Assembly: GCF_001306415.1 (NCBI RefSeq)
Contig: NZ_LDJX01000004.1
Span: 223,501-287,500, forward strand
Origin: Croceitalea dokdonensis DOKDO 023
GTDB taxonomy: Bacteria; Bacteroidota; Bacteroidia; Flavobacteriales; Flavobacteriaceae
Reading direction: 5' to 3'
DNA length: 64,000 nt
The notes beneath the pieces were generated by a model that did no database searches, was not told the origin of the DNA, and saw only the letters and a program-made list of their open reading frames with translations. Positions 34,735 through 44,177 of the stretch are shown here, in pieces. Each line of letters opens with the position of its first letter. The stretch's first letter is position 1. Position numbers and translations under genes: made by a program.

Positions 34735-36384
34735 ATGACGTTGGTTTAATTTGGACTTCCTTGTTGCGGGATTTAAAAATTTTAATTGCAAACGTGTAAT
34801 TCTGAATTGATCAGCGGTTAGTTCTTCCTGCCATTGAAAACCTGCATCCTTTAATTCTTGAAGCTGCTCGCCATTTACATACAACCAGATATCCTTTGCA
34901 TTAGCCAACGCCTTTATATCCATGATTTTGACGGGTTTCTTGTTGTAAAAATCCAAACTCCAACTATAGTCCTCCGTTAGTTTATACACTTTGTCTACGG
35001 ATATTCCTTGTTGTGCTATTTGATCCGCCAATTCAGAGCCCGCCTGGTATTTTAGAAGATTGGGATAAAAATGGGAATTGAGCACACCATTCAACAAAAC
35101 CGAGGTTAGGACGCCAAGGGTAATTACCCTTTGATAGTATTCCTCCTTCTTTAAACAGAAATGGCCTACCACGGCAAGAAGTGCTGCCAACAGCAAATAA
35201 CCGTACCAATTTTTAATTTTAAAGACATAAAAACAAAGGATCAGAACCGCAATGAAAACCACTGCCAAAACCACGTACTGCACCCCCAACAACACTTGTA
35301 TGGTTTTCTTTTTATTTGATGTAGCCAAATGGTGCAGGTATGATGCCGTTAATATGGCAAATAAGGGCATCATAATATTCATATAGTGTGGTAATTTAAA
35401 TTGGGCAAAGCTGATGATAAAGAAAATCACCGAGATACCTCCAAGGGTCAGAAACTCTTGGTTTGCCCTAAAAGCAAACCTATTGCCCATAATTGACTTT
35501 AGTTTATGGGCATAGCCTAAAAGTGCAATCGCCGTCCAGGGAAGAAATACCCACAAAAAGGTGTGGAAAAAGAAAAAGTAATCGCTACTGTTCTTTCCAA
35601 TGCCCTCACCGCTAAGCCGTTCAAAACTTTGCTCCCAAAAGATAAAGAAGATACCACTCCTATTATTTTTGCCACGGATTACCTTCTCTGGATGTAGATC
35701 AAATTGATGGTAATAGGCATAAAGCATGGGTGAAATAGTACATACAAAAACAGCCAATGCCACCAAGACTTTCCAACTTAAAAATTGGTTCCATTTTCTA
35801 GTATACGCTATATGGCATAAGATACAAAGCCCTATGACCAAAAGGGCAATTTGCCCTTTGGTAGAAAATGCCATACCGGAACCAAAGGCACCTAGCATAA
35901 TGTTGAAAACAGAACTTTTTTCTACATACGCAACAAGCTGCCAAATGGCAAAAATGGTAAAACCTGTTAATACCGCATCCGTTCTAACATCCGTAACAGC
36001 CAACACAATGGTCTGGCAGGTCATAAAGACCAAAGCGGCCAAACGCCCCACATTGGTGTTGTACAATAGTTTCCCTAATCCAAAACAGCTGTAGGCCGCC
36101 AATATGGTTGCCAACAGGCCGGGAATACGATATGCCCAATCATGAATACCAAAAATCTTATAGGACAGTGCCGCCAACCAATAGTGCACATGGGGCTTAT
36201 CCAAGTATTCTTTGGTGCCTTTAAAAAGGTTGATAAAATCATTTTCTTGGACCATACGCATGGCCATCACAGCAAACTGGGCAGAATCATTTTCCATTAA
36301 GGTCACGAACATACCGGCGGCATACACCAGTAGGGTCAAGACAATCAAAAACCAATATCTAGCTGTAGAAATCATAAACTCCAT
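34717..36384 (-). CDS. GT39-like membrane glycosyltransferase (ArnT type)
   Basis: A GT-C glycosyltransferase that uses a polyprenyl-phosphate sugar to decorate an acceptor on the periplasmic side; characterised relatives modify lipid A or proteins. The first loop has ENDSAQFAVMAMRMV with an acidic residue where the catalytic Asp/Glu sits, then DKPHVHYWLAALSYKIFG. About eleven to twelve membrane helices lead to a C-terminal periplasmic part of about 120 residues. Length is 555. It overlaps the PAP2 gene by 13 bases. Which sugar and acceptor are involved cannot be told. Confidence 0.9.
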   Translation of the reverse strand: MEFMISTARYWFLIVLTLLVYAAGMFVTLMENDSAQFAVMAMRMVQENDFINLFKGTKEYLDKPHVHYWLAALSYKIFGIHDWAYRIPGLLATILAAYSCFGLGKLLYNTNVGRLAALVFMTCQTIVLAVTDVRTDAVLTGFTIFAIWQLVAYVEKSSVFNIMLGAFGSGMAFSTKGQIALLVIGLCILCHIAYTRKWNQFLSWKVLVALAVFVCTISPMLYAYYHQFDLHPEKVIRGKNNRSGIFFIFWEQSFERLSGEGIGKNSSDYFFFFHTFLWVFLPWTAIALLGYAHKLKSIMGNRFAFRANQEFLTLGGISVIFFIISFAQFKLPHYMNIMMPLFAILTASYLHHLATSNKKKTIQVLLGVQYVVLAVVFIAVLILCFYVFKIKNWYGYLLLAALLAVVGHFCLKKEEYYQRVITLGVLTSVLLNGVLNSHFYPNLLKYQAGSELADQIAQQGISVDKVYKLTEDYSWSLDFYNKKPVKIMDIKALANAKDIWLYVNGEQLQELKDAGFQWQEELTADQFRITRLQLKFLNPATRKSKLNQRHLVHLQ

Positions 36385-36944
36385 TTAAGGGCTGCAAATG
36401 TAAACAACCTGGCATATAGCCATCCCAAAAAACCACCAATGCCTACCCCGGTGATTACGTCCAAGGGAAAATGCACCCCAATGTATATGCGGCTATAGCT
36501 CACCAACAGGGCCCACACCAGCAATAGCACAAGAAGCCATTTAAACCGGCCAGTAAAAACCAACATAAAAAAGGATGCCAAAGCAAAGGAATTGGCAGCA
36601 TGGGCAGAAAAATAACCATACTTACCGCCACAATAGCTTTTCACCAAACGCATAAGCTGACTGATGGTTTCATCATGGCAGGGTCTAAAACGTGCCACGC
36701 CATATTTAAAAAAATTTGCCAACTGATCGGTCGTCAAAATAGTGAGGCCAACAAAAACCAGCAAGAGCAGCGTTTTTTTTATATCAAATGCCCTATGGGA
36801 TAAAAATAAAAGCAATAGATACAAAGGAACGGTAATAAAACTCACCTTTTGGGACAGGTACAACCAGAAACCATCCCAACCAGGAGTTCCCAATCCATTG
36901 AGAAATAAAAAAAGGTCCTTATCTAATTGAACTAGAGTTTCCAA
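36372..36944 (-). CDS. PAP2 superfamily phosphatase
   Basis: A membrane phosphatase acting on lipid phosphates. The three PAP2 motifs are complete: KYGVARFRP (about residues 78-86), SAHAANSFA (about 112-120) and SRIYIGVHFPLDV (about 148-160), with catalytic His in the last two. Six membrane segments, 190 residues. Being co-transcribed with a GT39 enzyme suggests it dephosphorylates lipid A or undecaprenyl diphosphate in the same pathway, but the family cannot separate these. It follows a 75-residue gene by 5 bases. Confidence 0.92.
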   Translation of the reverse strand: METLVQLDKDLFLFLNGLGTPGWDGFWLYLSQKVSFITVPLYLLLLFLSHRAFDIKKTLLLLVFVGLTILTTDQLANFFKYGVARFRPCHDETISQLMRLVKSYCGGKYGYFSAHAANSFALASFFMLVFTGRFKWLLVLLLVWALLVSYSRIYIGVHFPLDVITGVGIGGFLGWLYARLFTFAALKWSL

Positions 36945-36949
36945 TACAA

Positions 36950-37177
36950 CTAGGCATCATAACGGGAAACTTCACGGTCGTAAAACGCCGTTGCCGCTTC
37001 AATCAACTGTTCCGCCTCCAGTTCCAATTCCTTCTCATCCTCTTTGGAAAACTCTTCCAACCATTCCACCTCATCATTTTCTAGGTTGATGACAAATCGT
37101 GGAAATTCTGTGTGTACAATATAAATTCCATTGGGATAATCGGTATTATCACCGAGTAAAAACTTTGGCAACTCCAT
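36950..37177 (-). CDS. Small acidic protein of unknown function
   Basis: 75 residues, soluble, strongly acidic in the C-terminal half (VEWLEEFSKEDEKELELEAEQL). The N-terminal half is strand-like with FLLGDNTDYPNGIYIVHTEFPRFVINL. I recognise it as a short flavobacterial hypothetical but know no function. It sits 3 bases after the MATE gene and 5 before the PAP2 gene, so it is part of that operon and probably translated. Confidence 0.75.
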   Translation of the reverse strand: MELPKFLLGDNTDYPNGIYIVHTEFPRFVINLENDEVEWLEEFSKEDEKELELEAEQLIEAATAFYDREVSRYDA

Positions 37178-37180
37178 GGG

Positions 37181-38548
37181 TTACGAATTAAGGATTAATC
37201 GCTTGGTCAAAAATTCAAATCTAAGATACAACATAACTGCCGATGCGGTAAGACCCGCTAACAAGCCTATCCAAATACCGGTACTTCCAAAATCCGTATG
37301 CAAACCTAGATAGTAACTCATGGGAAATCCAATCAACCAGTAAGCGACAAAGGTAATTAAGGTAGGTATTTTTACGTCCTGCAATCCACGTAAGGCACCT
37401 AAGACAACAACTTGTATCCCATCGGATATTTGAAAGATAGCCGCCACTAATAGCAACTGCGCCGCAAGGCCAACAACGGCTAAATTATCTGCTTGGTTGG
37501 CCACGTCATCAATATCCAAGTACATGGTGGGCAGCCACTCCCGCCCTACCAAAAATAAGGTAGCAAAGACAATCTCCAGTAAAAGTGTTAGCAGGAATAT
37601 GGACTGTGCAATTCTTCGTAAGTCCTTAAAATTTTGTAAGCCCTTCTGGTTGCCAACCCTAACCATGGCAGCAACGCTTAGGCCCATACCTACCATAAAT
37701 GTCATGCTACTGAGATTCAATGCAATTTGATTGGCAGCTTGGGCATTTTTACCCAATACGCCACTTAACCAAATGGCTGCGGTAAAAATGGCCACCTCAA
37801 AAAACATTTGTAGCGCAGAAGGAAAGCCAAGGCCGATAATTTTTTTCATTACCCGTTTATCAATCTGGCGAAAATTAAAATCCGTAACATAGACCGTAAA
37901 TCGTTTTTTACGTTTTAAGAGCATCCAGAGATACAGCACCATTATGGCACGGGAAACCAAGGTGCCTATGGCCGCGCCCACGATTCCCAACTTTGGAAAC
38001 CCTAAGGACCCAAAAATCAATAAGTAATTTAAAACAATATTGACGACATTGGCTATAATAGTGGCGTACATGGGGTACTTAGTCTGTGACAGTCCTTCAG
38101 AAAATTGCTTAAATGCCTGAAAAACAATCAATGGTACCAGGGAAAAAGCGACCAAGTCTAAATAAGGCATTGCCAGTACAACTACTTCCTCTGGCTGTTG
38201 CATAGCGTACATCAAGGGCTTGCAGATGAGTATGATAAAGAACAGGGAAAGACCCAATATGGCACAAAGGACCAGACCGTGCTTTAAGGCACTTTTACCG
38301 GCTGCCGCATTGTTGGCACCGTCTGCCTCGGCCACCAAGGGTGTTATAGCCGTAGAAAACCCTATCCCCAAAGACATGGCAATAAAAACAAAGCTGTTGC
38401 CCAGAGAAACCGCCGCAAGCTCTGCCGTACCTAATTGGCCTACCATAATATTGTCCGCAAAAGCGACAAAGGTATGCCCCAGCATGCCCAAAATTACGGG
38501 ATAGGCCAGTTTAAGGTTATAGCTAAATTCTCTGGTGTAGTTTTTCAA
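37181..38548 (-). CDS. MATE family efflux transporter (NorM-like)
   Basis: A 12-helix secondary transporter that usually exports cationic drugs using Na+ or H+. The two-fold repeat is clear: GMLGHTFVAFADNIMVGQLGTAELAAVSLGN in the first half and VGMGLSVAAMVRVGNQKG in the second. Length 455 is normal. It is the first gene of an operon with the 75-residue protein, PAP2 and GT39, which is odd for a drug pump; it may export a cell-wall or lipid precursor, but that is only inference. Confidence 0.93.
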   Translation of the reverse strand: MKNYTREFSYNLKLAYPVILGMLGHTFVAFADNIMVGQLGTAELAAVSLGNSFVFIAMSLGIGFSTAITPLVAEADGANNAAAGKSALKHGLVLCAILGLSLFFIILICKPLMYAMQQPEEVVVLAMPYLDLVAFSLVPLIVFQAFKQFSEGLSQTKYPMYATIIANVVNIVLNYLLIFGSLGFPKLGIVGAAIGTLVSRAIMVLYLWMLLKRKKRFTVYVTDFNFRQIDKRVMKKIIGLGFPSALQMFFEVAIFTAAIWLSGVLGKNAQAANQIALNLSSMTFMVGMGLSVAAMVRVGNQKGLQNFKDLRRIAQSIFLLTLLLEIVFATLFLVGREWLPTMYLDIDDVANQADNLAVVGLAAQLLLVAAIFQISDGIQVVVLGALRGLQDVKIPTLITFVAYWLIGFPMSYYLGLHTDFGSTGIWIGLLAGLTASAVMLYLRFEFLTKRLILNS

Positions 38549-38732
38549 GGGTCAAGGTACAGTGTCTAGAACACAAGTTGATTTCTGGTATTTTAATACT
38601 CATTTACATCAATTAAGGACGCCTCGCTTAGCAGGTTTTGCCCTTTTCTAGTGTATTTGTTCTTTTTTTTTGGTCTTTTTTCCAGACCTACATCATTCTG
38701 TTTCGCAGTTGTTAGCAAACATCCTGGAGCCA

Positions 38733-39518
38733 TCAAAAACGCTTATCCATTGTTTTTGCTTCTTCCCAAAACACATCCATTTCTGCTAGGGTCATTTCTT
38801 GAAGGGACTTGCCAATATCCTTGGCTTTCCGTTCTACATATTGAAAGCGCTCCATAAACTTTTTATTGGTTCTTTCTAGGGCATTCTCTGGATTAATATC
38901 CAAAAAACGAGCATAGTTGATCATGGAAAAAAGTACGTCGCCAAATTCCGCTTCCATACGTTCTTTATGGTTTGATTTTACCTCTTGTTGAAATTCTGCC
39001 AGTTCCTCCCTCAATTTTTCAAACACTTGGTGGGGTTCTTCCCAATCAAAACCTACCCCCGCCACTTTTTCCTGAATTCTATTGGCCTTGACCAAGGCTG
39101 GCAGACTTTTGGGCACTCCTTCCAAGACGCTCTTTTTGCCTTCCCGGAGTTTAATGTTTTCCCAATTGCGCTTTACATCCGCTTCATCCTTAACCTTAAC
39201 ATCCCCATAAATATGTGGATGTCTATGGATCAATTTCTTACATATTTCATTGGCTACATCAGCGATATCAAAACTTTTTGCTTCTGAGCCAATTTTTGCA
39301 TAGAAGACAATATGCAATAAAACATCTCCCAACTCTTTTTTGATTTCCTCCAGGTCATTGTCCAAAATAGCGTCCCCAAGTTCATAAGTTTCCTCTATGG
39401 TGAGGTGGCGCAATGTTTGCATGGTCTGTTTTTTATCCCAGGGACACTGCTCCCTTAACTCGTCCATTATGGTCAATAACCGATCAAAAGCCTGTAATTG
39501 TGCTGCTCTACTATTCAT
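38733..39518 (-). CDS. mazG: Nucleoside triphosphate pyrophosphohydrolase MazG
   Basis: Hydrolyses NTPs or dNTPs to monophosphates, a house-cleaning enzyme. Two MazG domains are visible: the first with CPWDKKQT, LTIEETYELGDAI and ELGDVLLHIVF (Mg-binding EExxE and ExxD motifs), the second with EELAEFQQEV and EFGDVLFSMINYA. Length 261 matches the two-domain E. coli form. The 184 bases between it and the MATE gene hold nothing that I can call. Confidence 0.92.
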   Translation of the reverse strand: MNSRAAQLQAFDRLLTIMDELREQCPWDKKQTMQTLRHLTIEETYELGDAILDNDLEEIKKELGDVLLHIVFYAKIGSEAKSFDIADVANEICKKLIHRHPHIYGDVKVKDEADVKRNWENIKLREGKKSVLEGVPKSLPALVKANRIQEKVAGVGFDWEEPHQVFEKLREELAEFQQEVKSNHKERMEAEFGDVLFSMINYARFLDINPENALERTNKKFMERFQYVERKAKDIGKSLQEMTLAEMDVFWEEAKTMDKRF

Positions 39519-39728
39519 GGAACAAAACTACAAAGCCAAAAATGATATCTGGAACCAAGAATAAAAAGAAATTGTAGAATTATCAACCAAGATACTATGT
39601 CCTATGGCAATACCTAAATTAGGGGCAACAAAATTATTTTAAAGGAAAACCTGTCAAAACCTGACAAATGTTCTGTGTTGGTATTGCCGTATCATTGTAC
39701 ATTGCGGCATATGCAAATCGTCACGATT

Positions 39729-41975
39729 ATGAGTCTATTAAATCGATACAAATTCAGTTTATTACCAATACTAGCTTCTGTATTTATGCATGCCCAGTCC
39801 ACATATGACGCAAAAATAGATGCGCTTTTAGCAAAAATGACCTTGGAGGAAAAAATAGGTCAAATGAACCAATACAACGGTTTTTATGATGCCACGGGGC
39901 CTGCGCCCCAAGGTGGCAACGCCGCCCTAAAGTATGAGCATCTTAAAAAAGGATGGGTAGGGTCTATGTTAAACGTGCATGGCGTTGGGGAGGTCCGTAA
40001 ACTCCAGGAACTGGTGGTCAATGAATCTCGGTTGGGGATTCCACTTCTTTTTGGTTTTGATGTTATCCATGGGTATAAAACATTAGCTCCCATTCCTTTG
40101 GCCGAGGCCGCAAGTTGGGATTTGGAAGCCATAAGGCAATCCGCATCCATAGCGGCTACCGAGGCGGCAGCAGTTGGTTTAAATTGGACATTTGCCCCAA
40201 TGATAGATATATCTAGGGATGCCAGATGGGGCCGTGTTATGGAAGGTGCCGGAGAGGACCCATATTTAGGAGCTAAAATTGCCATTGCCAGAATTCAGGG
40301 CTTTCAAGGCAATGATCTTTCCGCACCCAATACCATTGCTGCAACCGCTAAACACTTTGCAGCCTATGGATTTGCAGAGGCTGGCAAGGAATATAACACC
40401 ACAGAGGTTGGAACCAATACCCTTTATAATTTTGTACTTCCCCCTTTTGAGGCAGCGGTATCCGCAAATGTTTCTTCTGTCATGAACGGATTTAACTTGT
40501 TAAATGGGGTACCCGTCACCGCAAGTAGCTTTTTACAACGGGACATTTTAAAGGGAAAATGGAACTTTAATGGTTTTGTGATCTCTGATTGGAGTTCCAT
40601 AGGGGAACTCGTACCACACGGTTACGCCAAGGACCTAAAGGAAGCGGCAGAATTGGGTGCCGAAGCGGGTTCCGATATGGACATGGAATCCAAGGCATAC
40701 ATCCAGCACCTAAAAAGTCTTGTGGAAGAGGGCAAAGTGGATGAGGAAATCATCAATGAGGCGGTAAGACGCATTTTAAAGGTAAAATTTGAATTGGGTT
40801 TGTTTGATGACCCTTATCGCTATTGTAATTTGGAAAGGGAGAAAGAGTTGCTTTATAACAAGGCCCACCAGCAAGGGGTTTTAGACATGGCAAAAAAGTC
40901 CATCGTCCTACTTAAAAACCAAGGGAAGCTACTGCCATTACAAAAAGACCAAAAAAACATATTGGTCATTGGTGACTTGGCCGATGATAAGAATAGTCCT
41001 CTAGGTAGTTGGCGCTTGGCTTCCGATAATGATACAGCGGTATCCGTATTGGAAGGTTTGGACCAGTACACCAAGGATTACAAGTTTGTGCAAGGTCCCA
41101 AATATTTTAATGATGATACCGACTTTTTGTACCATGTAAAAATCAATAGTGATGACCGTTCTGGTATGGAAGAGGCCATTGAAGCGGCAAAATCTGCGGA
41201 AACCATTGTGTTGGTTGTAGGCGAACACGGATTTATGAGTGGTGAGGGCCGAAGCAGAACAACCATAGGTTTACCCGGCCTACAACATGAACTGATACGG
41301 AAGATTCATGCGGTCAATAAAAATATTATTTTGGTAATGATGAATGGAAGGCCCCTAACCATCCCTTGGGAAGCAGAAAATTTACCTGCAATCATAGAAG
41401 CTTGGCAGTTGGGCTCACAAACAGGTAACGCCATTGCCCAGGTATTGTTTGGGGATTATAATCCAAGTGGTAAATTACCCATGACCTTCCCAAGAAGCGT
41501 TGGCCAAATCCCAATTTATTACAATCATTACAGTACTGCAAGAGCCAAAGAAGAGCCCATTGTGTTTTGGACCCACTATACAGATGAAAAGAACGAGCCA
41601 TTGTTTCCCTTTGGTTTTGGTTTGAGCTACGCAAATTTTGCATACTCCGATGTACAAATTGATGCTGCCAAGCCAGAGAACATTAAAGTATCCGTGGTTG
41701 TAACCAACACAAGCGATGTAGCCGGTGAGGAAGTGGTACAGCTTTACCTAAATGACCCCGTTTCTAGAATTGTCCGCCCCGTTAAAGAACTGAAAGGATT
41801 TGAAAAAATAACACTTGGCCCCAAAGAATCAAAAAAGGTTAGCTTCTCCTTGACCCATAAAGAGTTGGGGTATTACAACCAAGATTACCGATGGGTGGTA
41901 GAACCAGGAAGTTTTCATCTTATGATTGGAAGCAATTCCCAAGAAGGTGTACATGCAAGTTTTATACTGGAATAG
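39729..41975 (+). CDS. bglX: Exported GH3 beta-glucosidase (BglX-like)
   Basis: Hydrolyses beta-linked glucose or xylose from oligosaccharides in the periplasm. The N-terminus has a signal peptide (MSLLNRYKF ... FMHAQ), then MTLEEKIGQMNQ, the N-terminal GH3 domain with KHFAAYG and the nucleophile Asp287 in GFVISDWSS, the (alpha/beta)6 sandwich domain, and a C-terminal Fn3-like domain (VVQLYLNDPV). Length 748. I choose the ATG at 39729 as the start of the signal peptide, although ATGs lie at 39708 and upstream. No polysaccharide utilisation genes are nearby. Confidence 0.92.
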   Translation: MSLLNRYKFSLLPILASVFMHAQSTYDAKIDALLAKMTLEEKIGQMNQYNGFYDATGPAPQGGNAALKYEHLKKGWVGSMLNVHGVGEVRKLQELVVNESRLGIPLLFGFDVIHGYKTLAPIPLAEAASWDLEAIRQSASIAATEAAAVGLNWTFAPMIDISRDARWGRVMEGAGEDPYLGAKIAIARIQGFQGNDLSAPNTIAATAKHFAAYGFAEAGKEYNTTEVGTNTLYNFVLPPFEAAVSANVSSVMNGFNLLNGVPVTASSFLQRDILKGKWNFNGFVISDWSSIGELVPHGYAKDLKEAAELGAEAGSDMDMESKAYIQHLKSLVEEGKVDEEIINEAVRRILKVKFELGLFDDPYRYCNLEREKELLYNKAHQQGVLDMAKKSIVLLKNQGKLLPLQKDQKNILVIGDLADDKNSPLGSWRLASDNDTAVSVLEGLDQYTKDYKFVQGPKYFNDDTDFLYHVKINSDDRSGMEEAIEAAKSAETIVLVVGEHGFMSGEGRSRTTIGLPGLQHELIRKIHAVNKNIILVMMNGRPLTIPWEAENLPAIIEAWQLGSQTGNAIAQVLFGDYNPSGKLPMTFPRSVGQIPIYYNHYSTARAKEEPIVFWTHYTDEKNEPLFPFGFGLSYANFAYSDVQIDAAKPENIKVSVVVTNTSDVAGEEVVQLYLNDPVSRIVRPVKELKGFEKITLGPKESKKVSFSLTHKELGYYNQDYRWVVEPGSFHLMIGSNSQEGVHASFILE

Positions 41976-42138
41976 GAAAAATGCTCTGAAGTTATACAAC
42001 GCTACCGCAAAAAAATAATGGTGAGTGGTCATTACCGTTCTTTCCTGCATCCTTATTGGTTGTAAACACCCGAATCCGCGTTGCATAAAACAGCCTTACC
42101 TTAAGTGACTGAGGCATTTGTAATGGCAAAATAATCCT

Positions 42139-42498
42139 TTAATATTGTTGGGTGGCCAATAAAACCAGGGTACAAGCCACCTCCACGGTAATAGCGTTGT
42201 CTTTTAACCTTTGATAGAACTCGGGATTCTCCGTCCCTGGATTAAAGATGACCCTTTGAGGCATTAATTCAATAATATTTTCATAATATTGTTTTTGCCG
42301 TTCAGGGTTCAAATACAACGTTACAGTGTCAATTTTTGGTAGTTCACTTAAATTAGTTTTAATTTGCACTGTATCAACATTACCTGCCCTGATACCAAAA
42401 GCGTAAGTTTCAAGGCCGTTTTCCAATAGCCTTTTAATGGCGATGTAACTATATCTCGTGGGTTTTAGTGATGCACCAAAAACTAAGGTAGTTTTCAT
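42139..42498 (-). CDS. CoA-binding domain protein (YccU-like)
   Basis: A 119-residue single-domain protein of the CoA-binding Rossmann family. The start KTTLVFGASLKPTRYSYIAIKRL is the nucleotide-binding loop, and MPQRVIFNPGTENPEF is the second conserved block. Members bind CoA, but their cellular task is unclear. It stands alone between a GH3 gene and fabH, with a 418-base stretch upstream of it that holds no gene. Confidence 0.85.
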   Translation of the reverse strand: MKTTLVFGASLKPTRYSYIAIKRLLENGLETYAFGIRAGNVDTVQIKTNLSELPKIDTVTLYLNPERQKQYYENIIELMPQRVIFNPGTENPEFYQRLKDNAITVEVACTLVLLATQQY

Positions 42499-42916
42499 GA
42501 TTTTAAATTCTTGTTAAACATTGGTTTTTGTAGTAAGAAAGAGCGGCAAATTACGTCCTTTATATAAGAATTAGATATCATTGGTAAGACTGTATTTTTA
42601 TAGTTAATGGTTAGTGTTTAGTATGGCTTATCAATGTACAACCCCAGCGCCGAAAGGTTTGCTGGGGTTACTTCTTTCAATACCTTAATTGGTTTACCCA
42701 AATTACTTTACCTAACGTACCTATGAAAAACGTCGCCATAGTTTGGTTTGGCAAAAGAAAATACGGTAGGCGTTCATTATTGGGAGGCACATAGCCATAC
42801 GAACTAAAATTACATATGGACCAAAAACCCTTGTTTTGGGTAAAGCACTGCAGGTAGGCAACCTACTGCCCAGGGGGTAAGCCAGTAAGGCAATCTCTAA
42901 GAACGCCGTTTCCCAT
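42499..42916. other. Intergenic region without a convincing gene
   Basis: I see only short open frames: a 23-residue ATG frame at 42723 on + and a hydrophobic minus frame overlapping the end of fabH, neither with support. A 9-base inverted repeat (AACCCCAGC and its complement, 42640-42648 and 42661-42669, 12-base loop) is present but lacks a T-run, so it is not a clear terminator. Confidence 0.6.
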
Positions 42917-43924
42917 TTACCACTTAATAATGGTACTACCCCAAGTAAACCCACTTCCAAAAGCGGCCAAAACAACAAGATCGCCCGCTTTAATCTTTCC
43001 GGCTTCCCAAGCTTCCGTTAGTGCTATTGGGATGGAGGCAGCGGTGGTATTCCCATATTTCATGATGTTGTTGTACACTTGACCGTCCGTTAGGCCAAAT
43101 TTTTTCTGTACAAACTGGGAGATTCTAAGATTGGCCTGATGTGGCACCAACATATCAATGTCTTTGGCCTCCAAGTTATTTTTTTGCAGGCCTTCCATGA
43201 TAACCTCACTAAAACGCACCACTGCGTTTTTAAATACAAACTGTCCGTTCATATAAGGCAAATAAGACTCATCATCTGGGTCATTATCTTTTAAGATATC
43301 CGTTACCCAACGTTTGCCCATACCCGGAGCAATCAGGGAAAGTTCTTCTGCATGTTGGCCCTCTGAATGTAAATGTGTGGATAAAATTCCTTTTGAGGTA
43401 TCCTCTTCACGACTTAAAACCGCCGCTCCAGCACCATCACCAAAAATGACCGAAACCCCTCTGCCCCTGGTCGTAAAATCCAACCCTCTTGAGTGGACCT
43501 CGGAACCAATGACCAGAACGTTTTTATACATCCCACTCTTGATGTACTGGTCCGCCACGGAAATCCCGTATACAAAACCAGAGCACTGGTTGCGCACATC
43601 TAGGGCGCCTACTGTTTTAATACCCAAATCTCGCTGTACCAAGACCCCTGGGCCTGGGAAATAATAATCTGGACTTAAGGTGGCAAATACGATAAAATCA
43701 ATATCATCCTTGTCAATCCCCGCTCGTTCAATCGCAATTTTTGCCGCCTCAACGCCCATGGAGGTTGTGGTATCCGCTTCACTATTTACATGTCTACGTT
43801 CCTTGATTCCCGTGCGTTCTTGAATCCATGCATCATTGGTATCCATCACTTTGGACAAATCATCATTGGTCACCACATGGTCTGGCACATAGTAGCCCAG
43901 ACCGGTAATTTTAGAGTTGTACAT
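42917..43924 (-). CDS. fabH: Beta-ketoacyl-ACP synthase III (FabH)
   Basis: Starts fatty-acid elongation by condensing acetyl-CoA with malonyl-ACP. The catalytic triad is complete: Cys114 in RNQCSGFVYG, His262 in VPHQANLRI, Asn292 in KYGNTTAASIP. The C-terminal GSGFTWGSTIIKW is typical. Length 335 is normal. The gene stands alone rather than with other fab or plsX genes, so it may be a second FabH with a special acyl primer; the sequence alone cannot tell. Confidence 0.93.
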   Translation of the reverse strand: MYNSKITGLGYYVPDHVVTNDDLSKVMDTNDAWIQERTGIKERRHVNSEADTTTSMGVEAAKIAIERAGIDKDDIDFIVFATLSPDYYFPGPGVLVQRDLGIKTVGALDVRNQCSGFVYGISVADQYIKSGMYKNVLVIGSEVHSRGLDFTTRGRGVSVIFGDGAGAAVLSREEDTSKGILSTHLHSEGQHAEELSLIAPGMGKRWVTDILKDNDPDDESYLPYMNGQFVFKNAVVRFSEVIMEGLQKNNLEAKDIDMLVPHQANLRISQFVQKKFGLTDGQVYNNIMKYGNTTAASIPIALTEAWEAGKIKAGDLVVLAAFGSGFTWGSTIIKW

Positions 43925-44177
43925 ATCCTAGTTTCTAATGTGCTGTTACACCAGCACGTCTATATTTTACGTAATGTAAAAAAATATATTGGTAGTAGGA
44001 AGGTTTGGTATAAAATGAACCAAGGCCAAGGTCAGTTTAAAAAATCGAAAAAAATCGAAAAAAATTGGTTATCCCGTGCTTAAAGAGCATCAACCTTAAC
44101 AATTTACCATAAAATCATTGCCTAAAATCCCTTATTTTTAAGGCTGATGTTGGCACTTAAATTTAGATACACTTACT

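Noticed and set aside
39640-39700. Short near-repeat AACCTGTCAAAACCTGAC upstream of bglX as a possible regulatory direct repeat
   Set aside because: Only two imperfect copies, no spacing to a promoter that I can read.
42640-42669. Hairpin AACCCCAGC...GCTGGGGTT as a terminator for fabH or a small RNA
   Set aside because: No T-run on either strand and it is 250 bases past the fabH stop, so it is listed only as structure.
42723-42794. A 23-residue + frame (starts MKNVAIVWFG) in the gap before fabH
   Set aside because: Very short, no hydrophobic segment or coupling, and no supporting promoter.
42721-42978. Hydrophobic minus-strand frame overlapping the end of fabH
   Set aside because: About a quarter lies antiparallel-frame within fabH and its composition looks like a by-product of that gene's codons; no start context.
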